From positions 356 to 33,086 of the forward strand of contig LAQA01000046.1 of NCBI GenBank assembly GCA_000981625.1: 32,731 bases of DNA. Reading direction: 5' to 3'. Made by a program: the position numbers and the translations under genes. The DNA is from Flavobacteriaceae bacterium ASP10-09a (GTDB taxonomy: Bacteria; Bacteroidota; Bacteroidia; Flavobacteriales; Flavobacteriaceae). This document shows, in pieces, positions 7,823 to 18,823 of this stretch. The notes beneath the pieces were generated by a model. It saw only the letters and a program-made list of their open reading frames with translations. It had not been told where the DNA came from and made no database searches. How positions within the stretch are numbered: position 1 is the first letter of the stretch; each line of letters starts with the position of its first letter.

Positions 7823-9037
7823 ATGCATATATTAAATAAAGAAATTATTTTACCAAACGGTTCAAAGATTATAAATAGAATTGCAAAATCTGCAATGAGT
7901 GAAAATTTATCTAATAAGAATAATCAACCAACATCGATACTTATAAATCTATACAAAAAATGGGCACTAAGTGGTTCTGGCTTATTAATTACTGGAAATA
8001 TAATGATCGACTCTTCAGCTATCGGTGAACCTCGTAATGTAATCGTTGAAAATAGAGACAATTTTAAGTTATTAAAAGAATGGGCTGATACTGTTAAAAA
8101 TACAGAAACACATCTTTGGGCACAAATAAATCATCCAGGAAGACAGGCAATGGAACAAATTAACACTGTTTTAAAAGCTCCTTCTGCTGTTCCCTTAAAA
8201 TATGGTGGACGAAAAAAGACATCTCCTAAAATACCTCTAGAATTAAAAGAAAATGAAATAGTAGATATTATCGAATCTTTTGCTAAAACCTCACTAATAT
8301 TAAAAGAAGCTGGCTTTACAGGCATTCAAATACATGGCGCTCATGGATATTTAGTAAGTCAGTTTTTATCTCCAGATTCAAATATTAGAAAAGATAAATG
8401 GGGGGGAAGTTTAGAAAACAGAGCTAGATTTGTTGTCGAAATTTACAGAGAAATAAGAAAAAAAGTAGGTTCAAAATTTCCTATAGGAATAAAATTAAAC
8501 TCAACTGACTTTCAGAAAGGGGGTTTCTCGGAAGAAGAATCTATGGAAGTGGTTAAAATTCTATCAAAAGAAGGAATAGATCTTATTGAAATTTCTGGAG
8601 GAACTTATGAAGTTCCTGCTATGATGGGTAAGAAAATGAAAAGTACTAAAAAGAGAGAAGCATATTTTTTAGATTATATTAAAAAAGCTAGAAAAATTAC
8701 AGCAACTCCTTTATTATTAACTGGTGGATTTAGAACAAGTGCAGGCATGGAAGCAGCAATTGCTTCAAATGATTTAGATATTGTTGGAATTGCTAGACCT
8801 TTTGCGGTTTTTCCTAACTTAGTAAATGACTTAATTTCGAAAAAGCAATTAAATTTTGCTACAAACATTAAAAAAACAGGGGTTAAAGGAATAGATGGAA
8901 GCATGAACATTATTTGGTATGAAGCTCAATTAAAACGTTTAGGATTAGGAAAAGACCCAAATCTTAAATTAAATCCTTGGTTTGTATTCTTTAAATATGC
9001 ATTATTAATTATAAAACACAAAATTAGAAAAAAGTAA
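7823..9037 (+). CDS. NADH:flavin oxidoreductase / Old Yellow Enzyme family
   Basis: TIM-barrel OYE motifs: WAQINHPGRQ, GIQIHGAHGYLVSQFLSPDSNIRKDKWGGSLENRARF, ISGGTYE. Start moved from TTG 7814 to ATG 7823. Confidence 0.93.
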   Translation: MHILNKEIILPNGSKIINRIAKSAMSENLSNKNNQPTSILINLYKKWALSGSGLLITGNIMIDSSAIGEPRNVIVENRDNFKLLKEWADTVKNTETHLWAQINHPGRQAMEQINTVLKAPSAVPLKYGGRKKTSPKIPLELKENEIVDIIESFAKTSLILKEAGFTGIQIHGAHGYLVSQFLSPDSNIRKDKWGGSLENRARFVVEIYREIRKKVGSKFPIGIKLNSTDFQKGGFSEEESMEVVKILSKEGIDLIEISGGTYEVPAMMGKKMKSTKKREAYFLDYIKKARKITATPLLLTGGFRTSAGMEAAIASNDLDIVGIARPFAVFPNLVNDLISKKQLNFATNIKKTGVKGIDGSMNIIWYEAQLKRLGLGKDPNLKLNPWFVFFKYALLIIKHKIRKK

Positions 9038-9071
9038 CATTCTTCTAGCAACAAAAGAAGTTATAAATAAA

Positions 9072-9098
9072 AAAAATCCAGCTTATAGCTGGATTTTT
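9072..9098. terminator. Bidirectional terminator hairpin
   Basis: AAAAATCCAGCT-tat-AGCTGGATTTTT between convergent genes. Confidence 0.85.
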
Positions 9099-9121
9099 AA
9101 TTTATAAAAAGTTAAAACTCT

Positions 9122-9955
9122 TTATTGATTTCCTAATATAATTGGCAATCCTGACTTACCAGAACCTATTACAATTACCTTGCTGTTAGAAGATTGAGAT
9201 AATTGAATTGTTGCTTCAATACCTTTATCCTGTAAAATTTTATCTGTTAAGGAAGCACTTAAAATTCTATTCGCATCTGCTTTACCTTGCGCTTCAATAA
9301 TTTGTTTCTCAGCCTCTTTTTTTGCTGTAACTAATCTAAATTCGTATTCTAAAGATTCTTGTTCTTGTTTTAATTTACGTTCAATTGCTGTTTTAATTGT
9401 TGACGGTAAAGTAACATCTCTAACTAAAATTTCATTTAATTGAATAAACTGTTTGTCTAGTATTTTCTTAGTTTCAAGAAAAATTTCTGTCTGAATCACA
9501 TCTCTTTTACTAGAATACAGTTGCTCTGGTGTGTAACGCCCAACAACACTCCTTGCTGCAGATCTAATTGTTGGCTGTATAACTCTAGAAATATAGTTTT
9601 CTCCTTTTTCTTGATGTAAAGAACCTATATTTTCTGATTGAGGCTGAAACCAAGCAGAAGCTTCTAATTGAATCTCTAAACCGTTAGAAGATAATACTTG
9701 CATTTTTTCATAAATCTCTTGCTGTCTTACTTCATAAATAAAAACTTTATTCCAAGGTGCTACAATTTGAAAACCCTCTCCTAATGGTGGTTCATCAGTT
9801 ACAACACCACCTCCAAAAGTTTTATATAAAACTCCTGCTTGACCCGAATTTATTGTTACTGTAGATTTTGAAAATAAAATAATTCCAATAACTGCTATTA
9901 CTATTAAGAAAATTCCTCCTTTTGGAAAGTTCAATTGCATTTGATTATCTGCCAT
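9122..9955 (-). CDS. Prohibitin family / SPFH (band 7) membrane protein
   Basis: N-terminal TM segment; VVGRYTPEQLYSSKRDVIQTEI, LVRDVTLPSTIKTAIERKLKQEQE, EAQGKADANRILSASLT. Confidence 0.92.
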   Translation of the reverse strand: MADNQMQLNFPKGGIFLIVIAVIGIILFSKSTVTINSGQAGVLYKTFGGGVVTDEPPLGEGFQIVAPWNKVFIYEVRQQEIYEKMQVLSSNGLEIQLEASAWFQPQSENIGSLHQEKGENYISRVIQPTIRSAARSVVGRYTPEQLYSSKRDVIQTEIFLETKKILDKQFIQLNEILVRDVTLPSTIKTAIERKLKQEQESLEYEFRLVTAKKEAEKQIIEAQGKADANRILSASLTDKILQDKGIEATIQLSQSSNSKVIVIGSGKSGLPIILGNQ

Positions 9956-10344
9956 TTTGTTTATTTTTAAATTTAATCAAATCTACGATATAAGTTCTTT
10001 AAACACAATCTATATAGCTACAATCTTCCGAAATTTCTATTTATAAAGTAATAGGTTCAAAATGAAAATCATCATGTAAAACTTGCTTAATTTCCTTTTT
10101 AATTAGATTTACTTTTAACAAAAAAATAATTTTATTCAATATTAATAAATATACCCTTAGTATATTGTCAATCGACATCAAATAAACAAGAATTATAGAA
10201 GTTTTTAAGTTGATGAATATTATCTTAAATTCAATGAAAGTAAAATAAATATTATTATAAAAATTTTTGTTAAATAAACCAACAAAGGCCCAGAAGGTAA
10301 AAAAACAGAAAAAAAGCAAGCAAAAGATTCAAGAAAAAATAAAA

Positions 10345-12372
10345 TTAAACTTTTCCATGGTATTTTCTAACAAACCACTCAACTGTAAGTAAAGTAATTA
10401 CAAAGAATAAAACCCATTTCCAATCAATTAAATTTTGTTGTTTAACAGATGATTTTTGTACCGTATAAAAAGATTTATTATCTAAAAGCTCATTCGTTAA
10501 ATCATCAATTTGATTTTTATAGAATAGCTTCCCTCCTGTCTTAGTTGCCAATTGTTGCAACTTATTTAGATTGGCACTTGTAAACTGCTCTTCAATTTGA
10601 TACTCCGTAATTTTAAAACGTCCAGATTTATTAATTTTCTGATCTAAAACCTCAACATCGTAGGAATAATTTCCAGAAGGTAAATTTTCTATTGCAACTT
10701 GATACGAATTATTAATTAATGAAAAAGGAATTTTGATAACTTCATTTGTTTCTTTACTTCTTATAGACAACTCCAAGGCTACCCGTGCATCAAACTGATA
10801 ATTTTTATCTGTATAAAATGCTGATATATTTATAGTTGAATTTGCTGGATAGCTATTTTCAACGTTCATCACTAAACGAGCTCTCTTTTTGTTAGATGCT
10901 AGAAATTGCACTAAACTCCCTGTAAACCTGTCAAATTCTTCAAAAGAATTGGTCGTTAGAAAACTTGAAGCTCTCCATTTCCAAATTCCTTCTCCAAACA
11001 AAACTGCAGATTTTTGATTATCAACATCAAAATTCACCAATAAAGGTTGTGTTGTTTGAATTCCATTAATATTTTGGTATAATAAAATTTGATGTTCTTT
11101 AGAAATTAAAATCTCTCCAAACTTATCTTTTAACGGCGGAAAATTATTAAATCCAATGTCTTCTTGTAAAAAAGTTAAAAATGAATCATTATAAATTGCT
11201 CCATATTTTTCTGTTTGATTGATGGCGTTTTTGGTAAATCCTAATTTTTGTTTATTGATAAAATTCCAATCAGAATTGGAACCAGAAATTAATAAATAGT
11301 TACTTTTACTCTCCTTTAGTTGAGAAATTATTGAATTAAACTTATCATTTACTTGGTAAATTATAATTAATTGATAATCAGATATTTGATTTAAAAATTT
11401 ATCAATTAAAAACACATCTACAGAGCGTTGTTTATTACTTTCTATCGATTTTTTTAAAGCACCTACATCTGGGTGCAAAACTGAACTTAAAATTAATACT
11501 TTTGTTTGCTCATCTATAACTTCTACAGAGAAATTTTTAGTATTATTTTTAGTGTTTTTTTCGTTATTTATTTTTCTTATAGAAGCTGTATAATAATGTA
11601 ATCCTTCTTTAGTAGACGTTAAATTAGCAGTAATGGTTGTTGATTTTTTATCCGAAGAAAAAGTTACATTTTCTCTAAAAATGGTTTTTCCTTGACTAAA
11701 AATTGAAAATTGAGTTTTTACAGTTTCATTGCCTTCGTAATTTAAAAGAACCTCTACAGGAAATTTATTTTGAATATAACTGTACTTATTTACATTTAAC
11801 TGTGTAATTTTTAGGTCAACATATTTTGTAGTATCTCCTACTATAATCGGATAAATGGGATGCTTAGAATTTAAAAACTCATATGCAGCTCCAATTGTTT
11901 GATTGCCGTCAGTAATTAAAATGATAGGTGCAATTTTTTCTTTATGTAATTCAGTAATACCTTTAATTGCTGTTGCTATATTGGTTTCGTTTTCTAAAAA
12001 TGAAAGGCTATCTAAAACTTGTAAATTCTTCCCAAATGTAAATTCATTAATGGAAAATTTATCTCTTAAAGCATTGTTATTCTTTACATTATAAACAATA
12101 TCACTTACATTTTTCGCTTCTTTAAAGAAAGAAATTGATTTAGAGTTATCAACCAAGATAGATACAATTGGTTTTTCATTTTCAATGACTACTTTTTCTA
12201 TTACTGGATTTATCAACAATAGAATTAATAAAAACAAACTCAAAGTTTTTAAAACAAAGAGTATAATTGTAACTTTTAGTTTATTTTTTACTTTGTAATA
12301 ATATTGAAAAAATGCTACTGAAAGACTCAGTACCAAAGCGAATAGTATATAAAAAAAAGTAACTGTCTGCAA
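10345..12372 (-). CDS. Large membrane protein with VWA-like domain
   Basis: Two N-terminal TM helices; VSILVDNSKSI (MIDAS-like) and ILITDGNQTIGA; C-terminal TM helix. Confidence 0.8.
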   Translation of the reverse strand: MQTVTFFYILFALVLSLSVAFFQYYYKVKNKLKVTIILFVLKTLSLFLLILLLINPVIEKVVIENEKPIVSILVDNSKSISFFKEAKNVSDIVYNVKNNNALRDKFSINEFTFGKNLQVLDSLSFLENETNIATAIKGITELHKEKIAPIILITDGNQTIGAAYEFLNSKHPIYPIIVGDTTKYVDLKITQLNVNKYSYIQNKFPVEVLLNYEGNETVKTQFSIFSQGKTIFRENVTFSSDKKSTTITANLTSTKEGLHYYTASIRKINNEKNTKNNTKNFSVEVIDEQTKVLILSSVLHPDVGALKKSIESNKQRSVDVFLIDKFLNQISDYQLIIIYQVNDKFNSIISQLKESKSNYLLISGSNSDWNFINKQKLGFTKNAINQTEKYGAIYNDSFLTFLQEDIGFNNFPPLKDKFGEILISKEHQILLYQNINGIQTTQPLLVNFDVDNQKSAVLFGEGIWKWRASSFLTTNSFEEFDRFTGSLVQFLASNKKRARLVMNVENSYPANSTINISAFYTDKNYQFDARVALELSIRSKETNEVIKIPFSLINNSYQVAIENLPSGNYSYDVEVLDQKINKSGRFKITEYQIEEQFTSANLNKLQQLATKTGGKLFYKNQIDDLTNELLDNKSFYTVQKSSVKQQNLIDWKWVLFFVITLLTVEWFVRKYHGKV

Positions 12373-12523
12373 TTATTATTATTTATTTGGAAAGATATAA
12401 AGAACTATCTAGAAACAAAAAACCTACAACGTTAAATTGTAACAGGTTCTGTCTTTTTTTTCTTACAAATAATTCTGTTCCCAAGATAAATTTATTATTT
12501 TCACAAAAAATAAGCCAAAATCT

Positions 12524-14032
12524 ATGAATAAAAATTTAAAATTTATTATTGTTTTATCTTTACTCTCTTTCTCATCTATGTATTCTCAAAACAGTCATTT
12601 TGATGTTAAAGAAAGTATTAAATACATGGATCAATTTAAGACTACTACCATTTTAAGTAGTCATTCTAATTCAGATGAATTAAATGTTATTGCACGAAAA
12701 AGCAAAAATAATCTTGTATTTGAAACTTTTGATAAACAAGCAAAAGGTAAAAAAATTAAGATAATTCAACTTTCTAAAAAAGAATCTTTTGTTGGAGATA
12801 TTTTCCATAATAATAAATTACAAATTTTTATGGTTGAGACACTCTCTAAAACAAAACGCATATTAAATTGTTATACTTATAATATTGAAGATAACACATC
12901 TACAAAAATTATTTTACTCGAAAAAAATGTAAAAAAGAAAACAGCTTTATTTTCTGGACAAAATAAAAGGCAAACCAATTTTTCTATATCACCTAATAAA
13001 AAATATATTGCAATTGCTACTGATAATATCAAAAAAAATTCTAACTCTTATGATATTCATGTTTATGATGCAGAAAAATTAACTCTTATTTACACAAAAA
13101 ACTACTTTAATAATTTAGATAAATATTACATATCCTCTGATATGTTAGTCAGTAATAACGCTATTATTTATAGTATTGGTAAAGAATATAAAAATGGCAA
13201 AAGAGAAAGAAAAAAATCTAAACCTAATTATTCTTATGTTTTAAACAAGATTAGTAAAGATGATATTAAAACTAGTATTATTAAATTAAATGAAGATGAA
13301 TATATAAAAAGTTTAACGATGTCTTTTTATAATGATCAAATAAGATTAATAGGTTACTATTCTAGAGATAAAGTTTTTGGAATTAAAGGTGTTAGTATCT
13401 TTAATTTTGATAAAAAAAACCTTTCTGTTACAAGTAAAAAGAAACAAAAACTACCTGTAAAAGTTTTTGAAGATTTATATGGCTATAGAAATGCGAAGAA
13501 TAAAAAAGATTCTGAATTAACTAGTTTTTATTTAGACCATACACTAGAAGATAAAGATGGTAATGTGTATTTAATTGCTGAGGAGTTTTATACGACACAA
13601 ACATACGTGTCTTATGGAGTTAATGGAGGGGGTGGTTTTGTTACTACTTATCATTATGATGATTTATTAATTACTAAATTAAATAAAAATGGAAATTTAG
13701 TTTGGGGACGTAGTATTTATAAACGCTCAAACGAAGCTTCATACAATGTATTTTTGCACAACGATCAATTACATGTATTATTAAATTCTGGTAAAAATCT
13801 TTTAAAGAAAAATGATGGAAGATTGAAAGTATCTAAAGGATGGTTTGAGTCTAGTTCGTTGTATTTATTTTTATATGATAATGATGGAAATGTAACACAT
13901 CAAAAAATACAAGATAATAAAGGCAAAACATTTTACATTCCTTACAGAGGTTCTTATTCAAAAGGAAAATTTGTAATGTATAATCATTCCAAAAAAAGAA
14001 AGCAAATTATGATGCTTACTTGTATAGAGTAA
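12524..14032 (+). CDS. Secreted protein of unknown function (502 aa)
   Basis: Signal peptide (MNKNLKFIIVLSLLSFSSMYSQ); repeated beta-propeller-like segments. Confidence 0.75.
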   Translation: MNKNLKFIIVLSLLSFSSMYSQNSHFDVKESIKYMDQFKTTTILSSHSNSDELNVIARKSKNNLVFETFDKQAKGKKIKIIQLSKKESFVGDIFHNNKLQIFMVETLSKTKRILNCYTYNIEDNTSTKIILLEKNVKKKTALFSGQNKRQTNFSISPNKKYIAIATDNIKKNSNSYDIHVYDAEKLTLIYTKNYFNNLDKYYISSDMLVSNNAIIYSIGKEYKNGKRERKKSKPNYSYVLNKISKDDIKTSIIKLNEDEYIKSLTMSFYNDQIRLIGYYSRDKVFGIKGVSIFNFDKKNLSVTSKKKQKLPVKVFEDLYGYRNAKNKKDSELTSFYLDHTLEDKDGNVYLIAEEFYTTQTYVSYGVNGGGGFVTTYHYDDLLITKLNKNGNLVWGRSIYKRSNEASYNVFLHNDQLHVLLNSGKNLLKKNDGRLKVSKGWFESSSLYLFLYDNDGNVTHQKIQDNKGKTFYIPYRGSYSKGKFVMYNHSKKRKQIMMLTCIE

Positions 14033-14036
14033 AATT

Positions 14037-14073
14037 AAAAAGCTTCAATGGTTTAAATATATTGAAGCTTTTT
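14037..14073. terminator. Terminator hairpin between convergent genes
   Basis: AAAAAGCTTCAAT … ATTGAAGCTTTTT. Confidence 0.8.
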
Positions 14074-14087
14074 ATTATTATATCTTT

Positions 14088-14834
14088 CTACGTTAACATT
14101 CCACCATCAACAGACAAAGTTTGCCCAGTAATATAAGAACTCATGTTAGAAGCTAAAAATACGCAAGCATTTGCGATATCTTCGGGCTTTCCTCCTCTTT
14201 TTAACGGAATAGAATCTCTCCAACTTTGTACAGTTGCTTCATCTAATTTTGCTGTCATTTCTGTTTCGATAAATCCTGGTGCAATTACATTACTTCTAAC
14301 ATTTCTTGAACCTAACTCTAGAGCTACAGATTTAGAAAAACCAACAATACCCGCTTTTGAAGCTGCATAGTTTGTTTGACCTGCATTTCCTTTTAAACCA
14401 ACTACAGAACTCATATTTATAATAGAACCCGATCTTTGCTTCATCATGGGTCTAATTACCGCTTTTGTCAAGTTGAAAACAGATTTTAAGTTTACTTCGA
14501 TTACTTTATCAAAATCTTCTTCAGACATGCGCATTAATAAATTATCTTTTGTAATTCCTGCATTATTTACTAAAATATCTATTGAACCAAATTCTTTTTG
14601 AACTTCTTTTGCCAATTCTTGTGCTGCGTCAAAATTTGCTGCATTCGATTGATATCCTTTTGCAGAAACTCCATAAGATTTTAATTCTTCTTCTAAAGCA
14701 TTTGCCGCTTCTACAGAAGAACTATAAGTGAAAGCAACATTTGCTCCTTGTTTTGCAAATTCAACTGCAATTCCACGTCCAATTCCTCTAGTTGCACCAG
14801 TAATAATTGCTGATTTATTTTCTAGTAATTTCAT
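14088..14834 (-). CDS. fabG: 3-oxoacyl-[acyl-carrier-protein] reductase
   Basis: SDR motifs: ITGATRGIGRGIA, LVNNAGITKDNLLMRM, YAASKAGIVGFSKS, C-terminal TLSVDGGM. Confidence 0.95.
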   Translation of the reverse strand: MKLLENKSAIITGATRGIGRGIAVEFAKQGANVAFTYSSSVEAANALEEELKSYGVSAKGYQSNAANFDAAQELAKEVQKEFGSIDILVNNAGITKDNLLMRMSEEDFDKVIEVNLKSVFNLTKAVIRPMMKQRSGSIINMSSVVGLKGNAGQTNYAASKAGIVGFSKSVALELGSRNVRSNVIAPGFIETEMTAKLDEATVQSWRDSIPLKRGGKPEDIANACVFLASNMSSYITGQTLSVDGGMLT

Positions 14835-14892
14835 ATTGTTTTTTTGGTTGTATTCGTCAAGTTCAAACTGACAGTTATCAAATATAAAAAAG

Positions 14893-14916
14893 AAATTCCC
14901 GTTTTCACGGGAATTT
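14893..14916 (-). terminator. Terminator hairpin downstream of sucD
   Basis: AAATTCCCGT-tttc-ACGGGAATTT, with a T-rich tail on the minus strand. Confidence 0.7.
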
Positions 14917-14944
14917 ATATATCATTCTCTTTATAGAGTTCGTT

Positions 14945-15817
14945 TTATTTTAAAACACTTGCTACCATTTCTCCAATTTTAGCTGGAGAACTAACAACAT
15001 ATATTCCATTTTCTGCTAAGATCTTCATTTTAGCTTGTGCAGTATCATCAGCACCACCTACAATTGCTCCTGCATGTCCCATTGTTCTTCCTGCAGGCGC
15101 AGTTTGTCCAGCAATAAAACCAACAACTGGTTTTCTATTACCATCAGCTTTAATCCATTGTGCAGCTTCTGCTTCTAGGTTTCCACCTATTTCACCAATC
15201 ATTACAATTGCCTCAGTTTCATCATCATTCATTAATAATTCAACAGCTTCTTTTGTTGTTGTACCGATAATTGGATCTCCTCCAATACCAATTGCTGTAG
15301 ATATTCCAAATCCTTGTTTTACAACTTGATCTGCAGCTTCATAAGTTAAAGTACCCGATTTAGAAACAATACCGACTCTACCTTTTTTAAATATAAAACC
15401 TGGCATAATACCAACTTTAGCTTCATCTGGAGTAATTACTCCAGGGCAATTTGGACCAACTAATCTAGTGTCTTTATTTGCTATATATGCTTTTACTTTT
15501 ACCATGTCGGCAGTAGGAATTCCTTCAGTAATACAAATAATTACTTTAATCCCTGCATCTGCAGATTCCATAATTGCATCCGCAGCAAAAGCTGGTGGTA
15601 CAAAAATAATTGAAGTGTCTGCAGCTACTTTCTCAACAGCTTCTGCAACTGTACTAAAAACTGGTTTATCTAAGTGTTTTTGACCTCCTTTACCTGGTGT
15701 TACACCACCTACAACATTAGTTCCGTAGTCAATCATTTGACCAGCGTGAAAAGTACCTTCACTACCTGTAAAACCTTGTACAATAATTTTTGAATTTTTA
15801 TTTACTAAAACACTCAT
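14945..15817 (-). CDS. sucD: Succinate-CoA ligase alpha subunit
   Basis: [53 protein letters not shown] motifs. Confidence 0.97.
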   Translation of the reverse strand: MSVLVNKNSKIIVQGFTGSEGTFHAGQMIDYGTNVVGGVTPGKGGQKHLDKPVFSTVAEAVEKVAADTSIIFVPPAFAADAIMESADAGIKVIICITEGIPTADMVKVKAYIANKDTRLVGPNCPGVITPDEAKVGIMPGFIFKKGRVGIVSKSGTLTYEAADQVVKQGFGISTAIGIGGDPIIGTTTKEAVELLMNDDETEAIVMIGEIGGNLEAEAAQWIKADGNRKPVVGFIAGQTAPAGRTMGHAGAIVGGADDTAQAKMKILAENGIYVVSSPAKIGEMVASVLK

Positions 15818-15877
15818 GGTTTGTTATTTTAATTTGTCGTGCAAAAATAGTTTATTGATTGTTTCTAAGAAAGAATT

Positions 15878-16804
15878 TTAGGAATTCTTTCTATCTTTTA
15901 AAAAACGTTTTATTTCTGCCATTTCTTTTAATTTCTCTCTTGATTCTGAAACCGGAGTTCCAAAATAACTTTTTCCTCCTACTACTGACTTAGTAACACC
16001 CGTTTGGCCTAAAATTATAGCTCCTTTGCCAATTGTAATTCCACTATTTGTTCCAACTTGTCCCCAAATTGTAACTTCATCCTCTATAATAACACAACCA
16101 GCAATACCAGTTTGTGAAGCTATTAAACATTTTTTACCGATAACAGTATCATGTCCAACATGGACTTGGTTATCTATTTTAGTTCCTTCTTTAATTGTGG
16201 TATCTCCTGTAACTCCTTTATCAATTGTACAAGATGCTCCTAAATCTACATTATCCTCTAAAACAACTCTTCCACCAGAGATAAGTTTATCATAGCCTTC
16301 TGGTCTCTTTTTATAATAAAAAGCATCTGCACCTAGTACCGTATTTGCATGGATAGTTACATTATTACCAATAACTGTATTATCATAAATGGTAACATTT
16401 GGATGAATTACACAGTTTTTACCAATTATTACATGATTACCAATAAAAACATTGGGTTGTATAATTGATCCTAAACCTATGATAGCCGTATCGGAAATAC
16501 TTTCTTTTGAAGCTATAAAAGGATTAAAATGTATTGTTAGTTTATTGAAATCACGAAAAGGATCGTCAGAAATCAACAATGATTTGCCTTCCGGACAATC
16601 TACCTTCTTATTGATTAAGATAGTTGTTGCTAAAGAATTTAAAGCTTTTTCATAATATTTTGGATGATCTACAAAAACAACATCTCCTTTTTCGACAACA
16701 TGAATTTCATTAATACCTTTAACAAGAATAGATGGATCACCTACAAACTCACAATTTAAAATTTCAGCAATAGCGATTAAAGTATATCTTCTTTTAAAGT
16801 TCAA
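15878..16804 (-). CDS. LpxD-like UDP-3-O-acylglucosamine N-acyltransferase paralogue
   Basis: Left-handed beta-helix hexapeptide repeats; second LpxD-like gene in the cluster. Confidence 0.85.
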   Translation of the reverse strand: MNFKRRYTLIAIAEILNCEFVGDPSILVKGINEIHVVEKGDVVFVDHPKYYEKALNSLATTILINKKVDCPEGKSLLISDDPFRDFNKLTIHFNPFIASKESISDTAIIGLGSIIQPNVFIGNHVIIGKNCVIHPNVTIYDNTVIGNNVTIHANTVLGADAFYYKKRPEGYDKLISGGRVVLEDNVDLGASCTIDKGVTGDTTIKEGTKIDNQVHVGHDTVIGKKCLIASQTGIAGCVIIEDEVTIWGQVGTNSGITIGKGAIILGQTGVTKSVVGGKSYFGTPVSESREKLKEMAEIKRFLKDRKNS

Positions 16805-16808
16805 ATTA

Positions 16809-17390
16809 TTATATCAATTTAAATGTACTGTGAATTAATTTAAAAGTTTCTTTGTATTTACTATATCTGTTTTTTATTGTCCAAGACATAATCATATACA
16901 TTTTTTTCTCTGCTTCAACTAAACTTACTACATAAGCAATCTCTAATCCTTCTACTTTACCATTAAATTTGTGTATTTGTGAAGGAAGATTTTTAATTCT
17001 GCTATCAAGTTTTTTTACATCTAAAGCCCCGATACTTTCTTTAAAACTTTTTAACTGAAAGTTAGAATAATTTTCTAGCGGTGTTAAAGAGTCATTATAT
17101 ATTTCAAGTTCTTTAAAAGTGTTAATGAATTCTTCTTTACTCTCATCAATAACTATAATATAGGTTTCTTTAAAAAGATTTGCATATTGAAAAGAAGCGT
17201 CATCATGTAAAGATTTCATTTCTGTCATGTAATCTGGAACAGAAACAGCATATTCATCATTTATATTTATTTTGTTTAACTCTTCAATTTTAACCTCTTC
17301 TTTACCTAAAGATGCAGCAGATTCAATAATTTTCTTGCAAGAAATTATTGATAAAGAAATTAATAAAAGAAAAATTAAATTTTTTTTCAT
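16809..17390 (-). CDS. Lipoprotein of unknown function (193 aa)
   Basis: Lipobox LLISLSIISC; embedded between efp and the LpxD-like gene. Confidence 0.75.
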   Translation of the reverse strand: MKKNLIFLLLISLSIISCKKIIESAASLGKEEVKIEELNKININDEYAVSVPDYMTEMKSLHDDASFQYANLFKETYIIVIDESKEEFINTFKELEIYNDSLTPLENYSNFQLKSFKESIGALDVKKLDSRIKNLPSQIHKFNGKVEGLEIAYVVSLVEAEKKMYMIMSWTIKNRYSKYKETFKLIHSTFKLI

Positions 17391-17408
17391 TTTTATGTAC
17401 TGTATAAT

Positions 17409-17975
17409 CTATTCTTTAATACGCTCTTGATATGTTCCTTTTGTTGTTTCAACTTTAATTTTATCTCCTTCATTTATAAATAAAGGTACGTTTACAACTG
17501 CTCCACTTTCTACAGTTGCAGGTTTTGTTGCATTTGTTGCAGTATTTCCTTTTACACCAGGTTCTGCATGCGTTACTTCTAAAATTACACTTGCAGGTAA
17601 ATCTACAGATAATGGCATATCATCTTCAGAGTTAATAATAATAGTTACTACTTCTCCTTCTTTCATTAATTGAGGTGCATCTAAAGCAGCCTCTAATAAC
17701 CTAATTTGACTATAATCTGATTCATTCATAAAATGATAAAACTCACCATCATTATATAAATACTGAAATTTGTGAGTTTCCACTCTTACATCATCAATTT
17801 TTCTTCCTGCAGGAAATGTATTATCTATTACTTTTCCATTTGTAACACTTTTTAATTTTGTTCTTACAAAGGCTGGACCTTTTCCAGGTTTTACGTGTAA
17901 AAATTCTACGACTTTATATATATCATTGTTATACTTAATACACAATCCGTTTCTAATATCTGATGTAGTTGCCAT
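17409..17975 (-). CDS. efp: Translation elongation factor P
   Basis: EF-P KOW-like N-terminus with conserved loop VKPGKGPAFVRTKLKS; C-terminal INEGDKIKVETTKGTYQERIKE. Confidence 0.97.
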   Translation of the reverse strand: MATTSDIRNGLCIKYNNDIYKVVEFLHVKPGKGPAFVRTKLKSVTNGKVIDNTFPAGRKIDDVRVETHKFQYLYNDGEFYHFMNESDYSQIRLLEAALDAPQLMKEGEVVTIIINSEDDMPLSVDLPASVILEVTHAEPGVKGNTATNATKPATVESGAVVNVPLFINEGDKIKVETTKGTYQERIKE

Positions 17976-18034
17976 TTAATTTTTTGTTTTATTTTATGAT
18001 TAGTAAATATTTTTGTTAAAAAATATTTACTTAA

Positions 18035-18820
18035 TTAACTTACGTTGAAATATCCTTTCATGATTCCTCTATGTGAATCTTTTATAAACTGTATAATTTC
18101 ATCACGTTCAGGAGTCGCTTCCATTTCTGCTTCTATAATATCTATAGCTTGCGTGTAATTGTAATTTTTTTGAAACAGAATTCTAAATATATTTTGAATT
18201 TCTCTTATTTTTTCTGTTGAATACCCTCTTCTTCTTAACCCTACAGAGTTAATACCTACATAAGACAATGGCTCTCTTGCTGCCTTAACATATGGTGGAA
18301 CATCTTTTCTAACCAAAGATCCACCTGTTACAAAAGCATGTTTTCCGACAGATGCGAATTGATGCACCGCGACCATACCTGCTAATACCACGTTATCTCC
18401 AATTGTTACATGGCCAGCTAAAGTCGTATTATTAGAGAAAATACAATTATCACCTACAAAACAATCGTGAGCAATATGACAATAGGCCATAATTAAACAA
18501 TTGTCACCAACTGTTGTTTTCATTCTGTCTTTTGTACCTCTGTTAATTGTAACACATTCTCTAATTGTAACATTGTCTCCAATTTCTACAGTAGTTTCTT
18601 CGTCTTCAAATTTTAAATCTTGGGGAATTGCAGAAATTACTGAACCAGGAAAAATTCTACAATTTTTACCAATTCTAGCTCCTTCCATTATTGTAACGTT
18701 AGATCCAATCCAAGTTCCAGAACCAATAACTACATTATTATGTATAGTTGTAAAAGGTTCTATCACAACATTTCTTGCAATTTTTGCTTGAGGGTGAACA
18801 TATGCTAATGGTTGATTCAT
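18035..18820 (-). CDS. lpxA: Acyl-ACP--UDP-N-acetylglucosamine O-acyltransferase
   Basis: Hexapeptide repeats, AYCHIAHDCFVGDNCIFSNNTTLAGHVTIGD, GLRRRGYS. Confidence 0.96.
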   Translation of the reverse strand: MNQPLAYVHPQAKIARNVVIEPFTTIHNNVVIGSGTWIGSNVTIMEGARIGKNCRIFPGSVISAIPQDLKFEDEETTVEIGDNVTIRECVTINRGTKDRMKTTVGDNCLIMAYCHIAHDCFVGDNCIFSNNTTLAGHVTIGDNVVLAGMVAVHQFASVGKHAFVTGGSLVRKDVPPYVKAAREPLSYVGINSVGLRRRGYSTEKIREIQNIFRILFQKNYNYTQAIDIIEAEMEATPERDEIIQFIKDSHRGIMKGYFNVS

Positions 18821-18823
18821 AAT

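Noticed and set aside
8131-8910. Minus-strand ORFs inside the OYE gene
   Set aside because: Antisense shadows of a well-supported coding sequence.
10041-10319. 92-aa minus-strand ORF between the prohibitin and VWA genes
   Set aside because: Very Phe/Ile/Asn-rich translation of AT-rich sequence with no recognisable domain. The C-terminal tail (KKEIKQVLHDDFHFEPITL) looks protein-like and could be a decayed gene remnant, but I cannot support a call.
14143-18791. Plus-strand ORFs 14143-14370, 15468-15683, 16026-16295, 16452-16655, 18501-18791
   Set aside because: Antisense shadows of fabG, sucD, LpxD-like and lpxA genes.
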